Shown piece by piece: positions 13,030 to 20,802 of a DNA stretch of 64,000 nucleotides. The translations under genes and the position numbers were made by a program. The stretch's first letter is position 1; every line of letters begins with the position of its first letter. The stretch covers positions 1 to 64,000 of the forward strand of contig NZ_WOXT01000004.1 of the NCBI RefSeq assembly GCF_009740395.1. The letters run 5' to 3'. The notes under the pieces are model-generated. The model did no database searches. It was given only the letters and a program-made list of their open reading frames with translations, and was not told the origin of the DNA. The DNA comes from Noviluteimonas gilva (GTDB lineage Bacteria > Pseudomonadota > Gammaproteobacteria > Xanthomonadales > Xanthomonadaceae).

Positions 13030-13845
13030 TCAGTCGAGGATGATGTCCATCAACTGCTGGAACGGGTTGCCGGGTTCGAACACGTCCTCGAAGCTGCATT
13101 GATCCAACGCGTGCGTGGCGACCAGCGAACCCGTCGCAGGGAGTGATCGCGCCGACGACGCGCAGCCGCCCAGGCACGCCGTCGTCGCGTTGTCCCCGCT
13201 GCCCCCGACGGCGATCGTCTCGACCGGCGCAAGCGCGGCGACCATCGTCGCGGTGAACATGGCGCGGCTGCCAACACGCAGCGGACGGACGAAGCGCGGA
13301 TTGAGGTCGTTGCGCAAGTAGAGCAACTCACCGGTGTTCGGGTCGCGCTCGTAGATGTCGACCGAGTGAATCCATTCGCTCGGGACGCGCTCGGCCATGT
13401 ACTGGCCATGCGTCGCATGGAACTGCGTGAGCCGCCAGATCGTCGTCAACACCCGGAAATCCAGCCCGTAGTGGTTATGAGGCCCCGCGACCTCGAACAA
13501 CCCGGCGCGTGCGTCGAAGGTCGCCAGGTCGTCCGGTGCGTCCGCGTCCGGCACGATGCGATACACGTAAGAGCGTTGGGCGAAGACATTCGGGCCATAG
13601 CGCCGCGCGTCCGCCTCTATCGCGGTGGTTGCGACGTACGCCGACCGCTGCGCACCATCGCCCAGCCAACAACTGTCGCCGGAAATATGCGCCAGCACGT
13701 TGCGGTTGGTCCCCGCCGCCTGGAACCCACTACTGAAGATGATGTCCGGCTCGCGCGAGTCGCCGCGAAAGAGCAAATCCACCGCCGCGACCTGCGTGGT
13801 TGCAAGCAGCAAGCAGAATGCGAACAACCATCGGGCGAGGCGCAT
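13030..13845 (-). CDS. Secreted pertussis-toxin-S1-like ADP-ribosyltransferase-fold protein, catalytic residues altered
   Basis: Protein of 271 residues starting at the ATG at 13845 (GGAG 10 bases upstream); an ATG at 13875 would add ten residues before the signal peptide. Residues 1-21 are a typical signal peptide ending VAA, so the product is exported. The mature part lines up with pertussis toxin subunit S1: LFRGDSREP (S1 VYRYDSRPP; R27 equals S1 R9), GFQAAGTNRNVLAHISGDSC (His53 equals S1 H35, Cys59 equals C41), AYVATTA (S1 FVSTSS) and QYMAERVPSEWI (S1 EYLAHRRIPPENI). S1 Ser52 is Ala here, Trp26 is Ala, and catalytic Glu129 aligns with Gln148. So the scaffold and NAD-contact Arg remain but the catalytic Glu appears lost. 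No B-subunit gene is nearby. The fold call is fairly sure; activity is doubtful. Confidence 0.7.
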   Translation of the reverse strand: MRLARWLFAFCLLLATTQVAAVDLLFRGDSREPDIIFSSGFQAAGTNRNVLAHISGDSCWLGDGAQRSAYVATTAIEADARRYGPNVFAQRSYVYRIVPDADAPDDLATFDARAGLFEVAGPHNHYGLDFRVLTTIWRLTQFHATHGQYMAERVPSEWIHSVDIYERDPNTGELLYLRNDLNPRFVRPLRVGSRAMFTATMVAALAPVETIAVGGSGDNATTACLGGCASSARSLPATGSLVATHALDQCSFEDVFEPGNPFQQLMDIILD

Positions 13846-13903
13846 GCGGGCGGAACTCCGTTGAGGAGTGCGCATGCTCGATCGGATCGTCGTCGCTTGT
13901 CCT

Positions 13904-13924
13904 GCGGAACTCGCTCGGTTCCGC
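13904..13924. other. Inverted repeat between the toxin-like and SLOG genes
   Basis: GCGGAAC-N7-GTTCCGC, 7-bp perfect arms in the 109-base gap between two minus-strand genes. There is no T-run, so it is not a clear terminator; it could be an operator or a stable mRNA hairpin. Confidence 0.35.
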
Positions 13925-13954
13925 GTAGGAAATGCGCGCGCGATCGTCGGTCGA

Positions 13955-15718
13955 CTACGGTCTGCCGTGTTCGATCGGTCTGTCGCGATGCATCAGCGCC
14001 CACTCCGCATGTTCGGCGAGCGCCGCTTCGCCCAACGCGCGCAGGATCTCGCGCTTCTCCTGCGTACTCGCAGCGGCGTCGAGCGCCAAGCGCGCGTTGC
14101 GGTAGATGCGATGCATGAAACGGTATTGCTTGATCAGCTCCTTGTCCGCCTTGCGATACGCATAGGCCTCGCGCACGGCGGCGATGAGCGAGAGCGCGCC
14201 CATCAGGGTCACGAGCAGGCCGCGCGTGTCGTCGCTGAAGCCGCGATGGAACAACGCGAGCACCAGGCTGATGCCGATGCCCGCCCACAGGCACGCGGCG
14301 CCCAGCGCGCGCGTGCGCACGTGGTGGCGTTCGCGCAGCACCGACTTGCGTTCGTAGTACGCCAGTTGCCCCGATTGCCCGGGGCGCCCCACCCATGCGT
14401 CGATGACTTCGGCGACCGCTTGCGCCGCATCATCCGCATCCTGCGCCGGCCCGGTGCGCGCAAGGCCCACCTGCCGCATCACGTTGCGGATCCACCCCAG
14501 CTCGACGTCCTGCTTCTGCATGAAGTTGTCGTGCGCGAACTCCGCGTCGCCCGTGATCGTCAGCCCCGCGCGGCGCCAGAAGGTCTGCACGCGCAACCCT
14601 TCGGCGAGCGCGCGGTAGTCGATGTACTTGCGATGCCAGTCGCGGCGATGCGCCGTCAGCGCGATCGCAAGGCCCACGGCGAACAACCCGAGGAACACCC
14701 ACAGCATCGAATCCGGCGCGCCGAGGTCGGAGTACAGCAACAGCGCCAGGCCCATCGCGACCGCGAGGATGTGGATCGCGCGCATCGCCCACAGCGTGCA
14801 TCGCTGGAAATGCACGGCGAGTGCGTCGGCTTCGCGCCACGTGCGCTCGGCCGCATCCTCGCTCGCGGCGGGGAGCGCGCCCTTGTCCAGCTTCACGCGA
14901 TCACGCTGGAAGCCCTGCATGCGCCGGAAGATGCGGTCGTACTCCGGCGGAAGGCCGGCGGAAAACGATCGCTGGCCCGCGCTGGTGCGCCATGTGGGTT
15001 CGCCACTCTCGCCTGCCGGCAGGGATTTGCGCCGACCCCGCCGGGGTTGCGGTTGCGCGGAAGGCGGACGCACTTGATGTCGATGCGTCGTGGGCGGCTG
15101 CGCGGCTGCACCGTTGCGACGCACGTGGAAATGCAGCACCAGGCTGTCGTCGTCGCCTGCCAGCATCTGTCGCAGGTTGTCGGTTGCGCGTCGCGCGCCC
15201 GGCACCGGTCCGCCGAGGTAGTAGCGCACGATCTGCGCGGTGCCGCCGGTGCCGACTTCCTCGCGCCCATCCCACAACGCGAACAGCACGTGGCAATGAT
15301 TCGCCACGAACAAGCCCGCGTGCAGGTATTGGCGATCGCGCGCCGGCCCGGGCGTGCGCAAGACATCGTGGTCGGGTTCGACCAGTTTCAGCGGCACGGT
15401 TTCCGCGTCGACGAGCAGGCGGGCGAAATCGTGTTGCGATTGCGCGTTCGCGAAATCTTCGCTGTACAACTCGACCGGCAGCGGCAACGGCACCACAAGG
15501 CGCGCGCCTGCGTCGAGCGCGACTTCCGCGACCAGACGGTCGCCGCCTTCGGCGAGCGCGGAGACGACGACGAGCGCGAGGTCGGGATAATGCTGGCGCA
15601 ACATGGCGAACGCATCGCGCACCTGCGTGCGCAAGTGCGGCAATTGCGCCGGGTCGAGATCACGATGGCTCGTGACGCCGACGATCAGTTCGGTGCGTAG
15701 CGGTCCGTGCGTGTCCAC
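13955..15718 (-). CDS. SLOG-domain protein with two 2-TM (SLATT-like) modules
   Basis: About 587 residues, starting at a GTG at 15718 (a TTG at 15730 is possible; neither has a clear ribosome-binding site). Residues about 9-160 look like a SLOG (Rossmann, nucleotide-binding) domain: IVGVTSHRDLDPAQL, VVSALAEGGDRLVAEVAL, LPLPVELYSEDF, VLFALWDGREEVGTGGTAQIV. A Pro/Arg-rich linker follows (about 205-250). Then come two membrane modules, each a TM pair followed by a basic, aromatic helix: TMs at about 312-330 and 338-356 (then HRKYIDYRALAEGLR), and at about 473-490 and 500-516 (then KQYRFMHRIYRNARLAL). SLOG and SLATT domains are associated in predicted nucleotide-signalling conflict systems. A role as a ligand-gated membrane effector is inference. 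Confidence 0.65.
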   Translation of the reverse strand: MDTHGPLRTELIVGVTSHRDLDPAQLPHLRTQVRDAFAMLRQHYPDLALVVVSALAEGGDRLVAEVALDAGARLVVPLPLPVELYSEDFANAQSQHDFARLLVDAETVPLKLVEPDHDVLRTPGPARDRQYLHAGLFVANHCHVLFALWDGREEVGTGGTAQIVRYYLGGPVPGARRATDNLRQMLAGDDDSLVLHFHVRRNGAAAQPPTTHRHQVRPPSAQPQPRRGRRKSLPAGESGEPTWRTSAGQRSFSAGLPPEYDRIFRRMQGFQRDRVKLDKGALPAASEDAAERTWREADALAVHFQRCTLWAMRAIHILAVAMGLALLLYSDLGAPDSMLWVFLGLFAVGLAIALTAHRRDWHRKYIDYRALAEGLRVQTFWRRAGLTITGDAEFAHDNFMQKQDVELGWIRNVMRQVGLARTGPAQDADDAAQAVAEVIDAWVGRPGQSGQLAYYERKSVLRERHHVRTRALGAACLWAGIGISLVLALFHRGFSDDTRGLLVTLMGALSLIAAVREAYAYRKADKELIKQYRFMHRIYRNARLALDAAASTQEKREILRALGEAALAEHAEWALMHRDRPIEHGRP

Positions 15719-15760
15719 GCCGTGGGCCAACGCCCACGGGCGCGGCCACCGGCCATTGCC

Positions 15761-16426
15761 TTACCAGACCAGGTCGTCGGGGACCTGGAATTGCGGGTCG
15801 GCGTAGGGATCGTCCTGCGCGGGCGCATTCGGGTCGATCTTCAACGCGATGGCCGGCGCGAAGATGGTTTCGGCCTGCGCGAGCGTCTGTACATCGACCA
15901 AAACGTAGCGACCATCGTTCTGCACCACGCCCAGTTCGCCGGCGTTGAGCGCCTTCAACTGCGCGTCGGTGACGTAGACGCGCTTGATCTTGCCGCCGTA
16001 TTCGAAGTGGCGCGCGATCTCGGCGTCGGCGACGTTGCGCCCCTTGTCCTGCAGGAACGCAGCCAGCGCGGCCTTCGCTTCGCGACGCTGGCGCGCGGCT
16101 TCCTGTTTCTGGCGCTCGGCTTCGATGCGCTCGTCTTTCTCTTTCTGCGCGCGGATCGCGTACGCCTTGGCGAGATCAATGTCCTCGCGCGAGCGCGGCT
16201 TGCCCTGCGCGGGGCGCGCATTCGCATGCGCCGGCTTGCCTTGCTGCGGACGGCCCTGCGTTTGCTTGCCATGCGCCGGTTTGGCGTGCGCAGGCCTGCC
16301 CTGCCCCGGCTTGTCGCCGTGCGGCGGCCTGGGCTTGCCTTGTTGGGGCGTGTGCTTGGGACGCTCGGGTTTCGGCGCGGGCTTGAAGCCCAGGCCGAGC
16401 AACTGGTCGCGCAGGGAATCGCTCAT
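15761..16426 (-). CDS. DUF2058 (YaiL-like) protein with low-complexity linker
   Basis: Protein of 221 residues of unknown function. The N-terminus MSDSLRDQLLGLGFK and the C-terminal half (IKRVYVTDAQLKALNAGELGVVQ) match the DUF2058/YaiL family, which in E. coli is nucleoprotein-like and uncharacterised. Residues about 17-75 are a Gln-Gly-Lys-Pro-Ala-His-rich low-complexity stretch with repeated QGKPAHA-like units, followed by a charged helix (about 85-125, probable coiled coil). Start is the ATG at 16426; a longer reading frame to 16477 has no conserved sequence. The repeat stretch probably varies in length between strains. Confidence 0.8.
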   Translation of the reverse strand: MSDSLRDQLLGLGFKPAPKPERPKHTPQQGKPRPPHGDKPGQGRPAHAKPAHGKQTQGRPQQGKPAHANARPAQGKPRSREDIDLAKAYAIRAQKEKDERIEAERQKQEAARQRREAKAALAAFLQDKGRNVADAEIARHFEYGGKIKRVYVTDAQLKALNAGELGVVQNDGRYVLVDVQTLAQAETIFAPAIALKIDPNAPAQDDPYADPQFQVPDDLVW

Positions 16427-16504
16427 TTCAGGACTGCATGGGGACGTGCGGGTTCGACGGCGCCAAATATGCCGCATCGCGCGCGGCGATGCAGCATCGA
16501 CGCG

Positions 16505-16726
16505 TCAGTAATGGGGCGGCGGCGGTTCGTCCGCCGGATCGGCCATCTGGCCGCTGCGCGAGGATTTCATTTCCTCGAGCACGCGGCGGAACAGATCGGC
16601 GTTGTGCTGCGCTTCGATGCGGGCGGCCGCGAGCGCGTCGCTCATCTCGGCGATCGTGCCCTCCAGGAAGGCGATGCGCGTTTCGAGTTCCACCACGCGC
16701 GATTCGAGCGCATCGCTCCCGGTCAT
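16505..16726 (-). CDS. slyX: SlyX family protein
   Basis: Small protein of 73 residues of unknown function. An N-terminal heptad pattern (ESRVVELETRIAFLEGTIAEMSDAL) predicts a coiled coil, and the C-terminus PPPPHY is the family hallmark. It starts with ATG four bases after the UDP-glucose dehydrogenase stop, so it is probably co-transcribed with that gene, though no functional tie is known. Confidence 0.85.
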   Translation of the reverse strand: MTGSDALESRVVELETRIAFLEGTIAEMSDALAAARIEAQHNADLFRRVLEEMKSSRSGQMADPADEPPPPHY

Positions 16727-16729
16727 CGA

Positions 16730-18079
16730 TCAGGCCTGCGTTTCGGTGCGCAGCGAGCGGCCACGGCCGATGCCGTAGTACGCCAGGCCCGCGGCTTCGA
16801 CTTCGGCCGGATCGTAGAGATTGCGACCGTCGAAAACGACCTTGTCCTTCAAGGTCCTGGCGAGCTTGCCGAAATCCGGGCTGCGGAATTGCTTCCACTC
16901 GGTGACCACGACCAGTGCATCGGCATCCTGCAAGGCCTCGCTCGCGGTTGCGCACAGGTGCAAATCGTCGCGCGTGCCGAAGATACGGCGCGCTTCCTGC
17001 GTGGCTTCCGGATCGAAGGCCTGCACGCGCGCACCGGCTTCCCACAACTGCGCAAGCAGCGTGCGGCTGGAGGCGGCGCGCATGTCGTCGGTGTTCGGCT
17101 TGAACGACAGGCCCCACACGGCGACGGTCTTGCCGGCCACGCCATCGGGGAAATGCCGCTGCATCAATTCGAACAGGTGTTGCTTCTGCGCGGCGTTGAC
17201 CGCTTCCACCGCGTCGAGCAGGCGCGGATTGCAGCCGTACTGCTGCGCGGTCCAGGCGAGCGCCTGCACGTCCTTCGGGAAGCACGAGCCGCCGTAACCG
17301 GCGCCCGGGTAGATGAAGTGCCAGCCGATGCGCGGATCCGAACCGATGCCCTGGCGCACGTGTTCGATGTCGGCGCCCACCTGCTCGGCGATGCACGCCA
17401 TCTCGTTCATGAAGGAGATCTTCGTGGCGAGCATCGCGTTGGCCGCGTACTTGGTCAGCTCGGCCGAACGCACGTCCATCGCCACGATGCGCTCGTGGTT
17501 GCGATTGAAGGGTGCGTAGAGGCGCTTGAGTTTTTCCAGCGCCTGCGCGCTGTCGGTGCCGATGACGATGCGATCGGGGCGCATGCAGTCGTTGACCGCG
17601 TCGCCTTCCTTGAGGAATTCGGGATTGCTGACGACGTCGAAGACGAGCGTCGTGCGGCGGTTGGCCAGTTCCTGCGCGATCGTCGCGCGCACCTTGTCGG
17701 CGGTGCCGACCGGCACGGTCGACTTGTTCACCACCACCACCGCGCGCTGCACGTGCTGGCCGATGGTGCGTGCCACCGCGAGGACGTACTTGAGGTCCGC
17801 GCTGCCGTCTTCGTCCGGCGGCGTGCCCACGGCGATGAAGACGACGTCGCCGTGTTCGATCGCGGCGGCCGCATCGGTGGTGAAGTTCAGGCGGCCGGAG
17901 GCGTGGTTGGCTTTCACCATCGACTCCAGGCCCGGCTCGTAGATCGGGATCACGCCCCGGTTGAGGCCCTCGACCTTGGCGTTGTCGATGTCGACGCAGA
18001 TGACGTCGTGCCCGACTTCCGCAAGGCAAGTTCCGGTGACGAGTCCGACGTAGCCGGTACCGAAGATGGTGACGCGCAT
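16730..18079 (-). CDS. ugd: UDP-glucose 6-dehydrogenase
   Basis: Oxidises UDP-glucose to UDP-glucuronate using two NAD, supplying precursor for exopolysaccharide and LPS sugars. The 449-residue protein begins with the Rossmann motif [21 protein letters not shown]; contains [12 protein letters not shown]; catalytic lysine segment [26 protein letters not shown]; and [14 protein letters not shown] with the active-site Cys. The second Rossmann domain starts at [16 protein letters not shown]. Length is normal for the family (about 440-450). It leads the short run ugd-slyX on the minus strand. Confidence 0.96.
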   Translation of the reverse strand: MRVTIFGTGYVGLVTGTCLAEVGHDVICVDIDNAKVEGLNRGVIPIYEPGLESMVKANHASGRLNFTTDAAAAIEHGDVVFIAVGTPPDEDGSADLKYVLAVARTIGQHVQRAVVVVNKSTVPVGTADKVRATIAQELANRRTTLVFDVVSNPEFLKEGDAVNDCMRPDRIVIGTDSAQALEKLKRLYAPFNRNHERIVAMDVRSAELTKYAANAMLATKISFMNEMACIAEQVGADIEHVRQGIGSDPRIGWHFIYPGAGYGGSCFPKDVQALAWTAQQYGCNPRLLDAVEAVNAAQKQHLFELMQRHFPDGVAGKTVAVWGLSFKPNTDDMRAASSRTLLAQLWEAGARVQAFDPEATQEARRIFGTRDDLHLCATASEALQDADALVVVTEWKQFRSPDFGKLARTLKDKVVFDGRNLYDPAEVEAAGLAYYGIGRGRSLRTETQA

Positions 18080-18127
18080 GGAGTGTCCTGCTGAGCTTGA
18101 ATAAACGGCATGGTCGCAGCCGCCATC

Positions 18128-18156
18128 GTCACGCCGCGGTGAAACCGCGGCGTGAC
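18128..18156. terminator. Perfect 13-bp hairpin between ugd and the FKBP gene
   Basis: GTCACGCCGCGGT-GAA-ACCGCGGCGTGAC, a perfect 13-bp stem with a 3-base loop, 20 bases after the stop of the FKBP gene on the minus strand. No T-run follows, so it may act as a transcript-end stabiliser or a poor terminator. Confidence 0.5.
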
Positions 18157-18176
18157 CACATCATGTCAGGCGTCGA

Positions 18177-18956
18177 TTACTGCTTCGGCGGCTGGACGAT
18201 GTCGAGCAGTTCGACGTCGAACACCAGCGTGGCGTTCGGGCCGATCGGGCCGCCCGGCGTGCCCTTGTCGCCGTAGCCCAGGTTGCCCGGGATCCACAGC
18301 TTGAACTTGCTGCCCACCGGCATCAGCTGGATGCCTTCCTGCCAGCCCGGCACCACCTGGTCGAGCGGGAACACGACCGGCTGGCCGCGCTCGTAGGAGC
18401 TGTCGAAGGTCTTGCCGTCGAGCGTGGCGCCCTTGTAGTGGACGCGGACGATCTCGCCGGCCTTGGGCTTCGGGCCCTTGCCTTCGGTCACGACCTGGTA
18501 CTGCAGGCCCGAGGCCGTGGTCTGCACGCCCGGCTTCTTGGCGTTGTCGGCGAGGAACTTCTTGCCGGCGTCGAGGTTGTTCTTGGCATCGGCTTCGGCC
18601 TTGGCCACGGCCTTCTGCTGCATCTTTTCGCCGAAGGCTTCGCTGGTTTCGCGCGCCTGGTCTTCGGTCATCAGCAGCTTCTCGCCCTTGAGCGTCGACT
18701 TGACGGCCTTGGAAATGACGTCGTAATCGACTTCATCCTTGATCGGCTCCAGCTGCTTGCCCAGCGCCATGCCGACCATGTAGCTCACGCGGTCTTTTTC
18801 GGTGGGAAGGCCGGCGATCTGCGCGCCCTTGGCGGTCGTCGAGGCGGAGGCGGGGGCGTTGGCGTCGGCCGCTTTTTCCGGCGGCTTGCAACCGGCGGCG
18901 AAGGCCGCGGCGGCGGCGGCGGTGAGGACGAGTGCGTGGCGCATGGACAGCTTCAT
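18177..18956 (-). CDS. fkpA: FKBP-type peptidyl-prolyl cis-trans isomerase, lipoprotein (FkpA/Mip-like)
   Basis: Periplasmic or outer-membrane prolyl isomerase and chaperone of 259 residues. The N-terminus has a lipoprotein signal with lipobox AFAAGC (Cys23 would be acylated), then a low-complexity Ala linker. A dimerising FKBP_N helical domain (about 50-145) follows, and then a C-terminal FKBP domain (about 145-255) with VRVHYKGATLDGKTFDSSYERGQPVVFPLDQVVPGW and IPGNLGYGDKGTPG. Mip/FkpA family members help fold envelope proteins. The second FKBP gene just upstream on the same strand is a relative with a different N-terminus, so this looks like a tandem duplication. Confidence 0.9.
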   Translation of the reverse strand: MKLSMRHALVLTAAAAAAFAAGCKPPEKAADANAPASASTTAKGAQIAGLPTEKDRVSYMVGMALGKQLEPIKDEVDYDVISKAVKSTLKGEKLLMTEDQARETSEAFGEKMQQKAVAKAEADAKNNLDAGKKFLADNAKKPGVQTTASGLQYQVVTEGKGPKPKAGEIVRVHYKGATLDGKTFDSSYERGQPVVFPLDQVVPGWQEGIQLMPVGSKFKLWIPGNLGYGDKGTPGGPIGPNATLVFDVELLDIVQPPKQ

Positions 18957-19038
18957 CGTTGGGCGCTCCTGGAAATCGGGAAATGGAAAATCAAACTAAG
19001 GGGAAACGAAAAAATTCTGATGGGGTCAGCGGATGGGG

Positions 19039-19950
19039 TCATTCGACGCCGAGCAGTTCGACATCGAACACGAGCGTTGCGTTCGGACCGATGTGGCCGT
19101 CCGGCATGCCCGAGGACCCGTAAGCCAGGTCGCCGGGGATCCAGAACCGGTATTTGCCGCCGACCGGCATCATCGACAGGCCTTCGCTCCAACCGGCGAT
19201 GACCTGCGACAGCGCGAAGGTGCGCGGCTGGTTGTCCTGCGTGCTGTCGAACTCGGTGCCGTCCAGCAAGGTGCCGCGATAGAGCACGGTCACGCGCTCG
19301 CCCGGCTTCGGCCGCATGCCCGCGCCCTGGCGCAGGATCATGTATTGCAGGCCGGACCTGGTCGTGAACACGCCTTTTTGCAGCTTGTTCTTCGCGAGGA
19401 ATTCCTCGCCCTTCTTCAGGTTGCCGTCCGCGCCCTGCTGCGCGCGGGAAACCGCCAGCGCGTTGAGTTTGGTATCGAATTCCTGGCGGACGATGGTCGC
19501 CTCTTCCGCGCTCAGCAGCGGCTTGCCGCCGGAGAACGCGGTGCGGATCGCCTGCATCACCACCGGCATGTCGACCTGGTCTTGGATCGGCGCCAGGCGG
19601 CGGCCCCATTCGACGCCCGCGAGCAGGCCGACGTCGACCTTCGAGATCTCGGGAAGCTTGGCGCCGGGCTGGTTGCGCGCACCGATGCGCGCCATCAGCA
19701 CTTCGCTCGTCTTGCGCGCAGTGGCGTCGTCGATGAGCGGCGGCTTGCCGGCCATCGCGTTGCGCATGGCGCGTTCGAAGGCGGCGATGTCGACGTCGGG
19801 GCCGATGGGGGCGTTCGACTCGGCGATGTCCATGCCGACCATGTAGCTCGCCTTGTCGCGCTCGGTGAGCAGCTTCGTCTTGTCCTGCGCATGCGCGGAC
19901 AACGCGAACAGTGTCAGCAGCACGGCGATGCCGCGCACGAAACCCTTCAT
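19039..19950 (-). CDS. FKBP-type peptidyl-prolyl isomerase with duplicated N-terminal domain
   Basis: Periplasmic FKBP of 303 residues. The start is the ATG at 19950 opening a clear signal peptide (MKGFVRGIAVLLTLFALSAHA, cut before QDKT); a longer frame to 20040 has no signal. Two successive FKBP_N-like dimerisation segments are visible: about 25-95 (KASYMVGMDIAESNAPIG) and about 105-175 (VDVGLLAGVEWGRRLAPIQ). Each has the pattern of helix, Gln/Pro-rich turn and GKP(P/L)L. The C-terminal FKBP domain (about 190-302) has VLYRGTLLDGTEFDST and IPGDLAYGSSGMPDG. The doubled N-terminal region is unusual; Mip and FkpA have one. Confidence 0.88.
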   Translation of the reverse strand: MKGFVRGIAVLLTLFALSAHAQDKTKLLTERDKASYMVGMDIAESNAPIGPDVDIAAFERAMRNAMAGKPPLIDDATARKTSEVLMARIGARNQPGAKLPEISKVDVGLLAGVEWGRRLAPIQDQVDMPVVMQAIRTAFSGGKPLLSAEEATIVRQEFDTKLNALAVSRAQQGADGNLKKGEEFLAKNKLQKGVFTTRSGLQYMILRQGAGMRPKPGERVTVLYRGTLLDGTEFDSTQDNQPRTFALSQVIAGWSEGLSMMPVGGKYRFWIPGDLAYGSSGMPDGHIGPNATLVFDVELLGVE

Positions 19951-20061
19951 CCGGTGGAACTCCTGTCGACTAATGCGGGGGACGCGTCGGGTCGCACCGC
20001 GCGGCCGACCATTGTCGGGGCGCGCGGGGCTGCTGGGCAAACCTCCCGGAAGGGCGATGGT

Positions 20062-20634
20062 TCAGGCGCCCTTCGGCTTGGGGGCGGCGAGCGCCTTCTC
20101 GATCTCCGCGACGACGGCGGCATCGTCGGGCGTGGTTTTCGAGCCCCAGCTTGCGATCAAGCGGCCATCGCGACCGATGAGGTACTTGTGGAAGTTCCAC
20201 TTCGGCGGGTCTTTGGAGAGCGACGCGAGGTCCTTGTACAGCGGCGTGGCATCGGCGCCGACCACGTGCACTTTCTCGAACATCGGGAACTTCACGCCAT
20301 ACGTGAGGGTGCAGAACTCTTTGATGGCCTTCTCATCGTCGTATTCCTGCGCTTTGAAATCGCCCGAAGGAAAGCCGAGGACGGCGAAGCCGCGCCCCGC
20401 ATATTTCTGGTGGAGCGCTTCGAGCGCTTCGAACTGCGGCGTGTAGCCGCACTTGCTGGCGGTGTTGACGATCAGGACGACGTCGCCGCCGTAGGTCTTG
20501 TCGAGTTCGACCGGGGTCTTGCCCGCCAACGGCCGGTAGCTGCGGTCCAGCAGGCCGGTTTTTCCGGCGAAGGCGGCCGTCGCCAGGGCCAGCAGCAGCG
20601 CGGTGGCGCCTGAAATTGCGAGGAAACGACGCAT
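20062..20634 (-). CDS. Glutathione peroxidase family protein, exported, Cys type
   Basis: Thiol peroxidase of 190 residues with an N-terminal signal peptide (to about residue 23, TAAFA), hence probably periplasmic. The catalytic motif is NTASKCGYTPQFEAL with Cys in place of selenocysteine, and WNFHKYLIGRDG supplies the conserved Trp-Asn. The usual GFPCNQF segment reads GFPSGDF: the resolving Cys and the tetrad Gln are replaced by Ser and Asp. A Ser/Asp version of this loop is common in a proteobacterial subgroup, so the enzyme may use an external reductant. It is the first gene of a minus-strand run with the FKBP genes. Confidence 0.9.
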   Translation of the reverse strand: MRRFLAISGATALLLALATAAFAGKTGLLDRSYRPLAGKTPVELDKTYGGDVVLIVNTASKCGYTPQFEALEALHQKYAGRGFAVLGFPSGDFKAQEYDDEKAIKEFCTLTYGVKFPMFEKVHVVGADATPLYKDLASLSKDPPKWNFHKYLIGRDGRLIASWGSKTTPDDAAVVAEIEKALAAPKPKGA

Positions 20635-20736
20635 ACGGGGGCGGCCTCGGGGGAATCGGGCCCGAAGGATGCCACGCCTGTGCGACGGAACCCGTGCCCA
20701 CCGTCGGCCTATGCCTTTAGTTGGGTGGATTGGTTG

Positions 20737-20764
20737 TTGACCGGGGGAATGGTGGTGTTATAGT
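20737..20764 (+). promoter_or_regulatory. Promoter of the ytrA-ABC operon
   Basis: A -35 box TTGACC at 20737-20742 and a -10 box TATAGT at 20759-20764 are separated by 16 bases, a good sigma-70-type match. Transcription would start near 20771, about 30 bases before the first gene. Confidence 0.75.
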
Positions 20765-20777
20765 TGCCTACAACACC
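20754..20777 (+). promoter_or_regulatory. YtrA-type operator GGTG-N16-CACC overlapping the -10 box
   Basis: The sequence from 20754 to 20777 is an inverted repeat with 10-base arms (one mismatch) and a 4-base centre, and it reads exactly GGTG-N16-CACC. From general knowledge this is the consensus reported for the YtrA regulator of Xanthomonas citri. It covers the -10 hexamer, so bound repressor would block RNA polymerase. The cognate regulator is the second gene of the operon, which implies autorepression. Confidence 0.8.
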
Positions 20778-20802
20778 GATCACCCAGAGCAGGACGCCCA
20801 CC

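Noticed and set aside
13030-15718. Toxin-antitoxin pair made of the S1-like protein and the SLOG protein
   Set aside because: The S1-like protein is exported and lacks its catalytic Glu, and the second protein is a large membrane protein; the usual size and overlap of toxin-antitoxin genes are missing.
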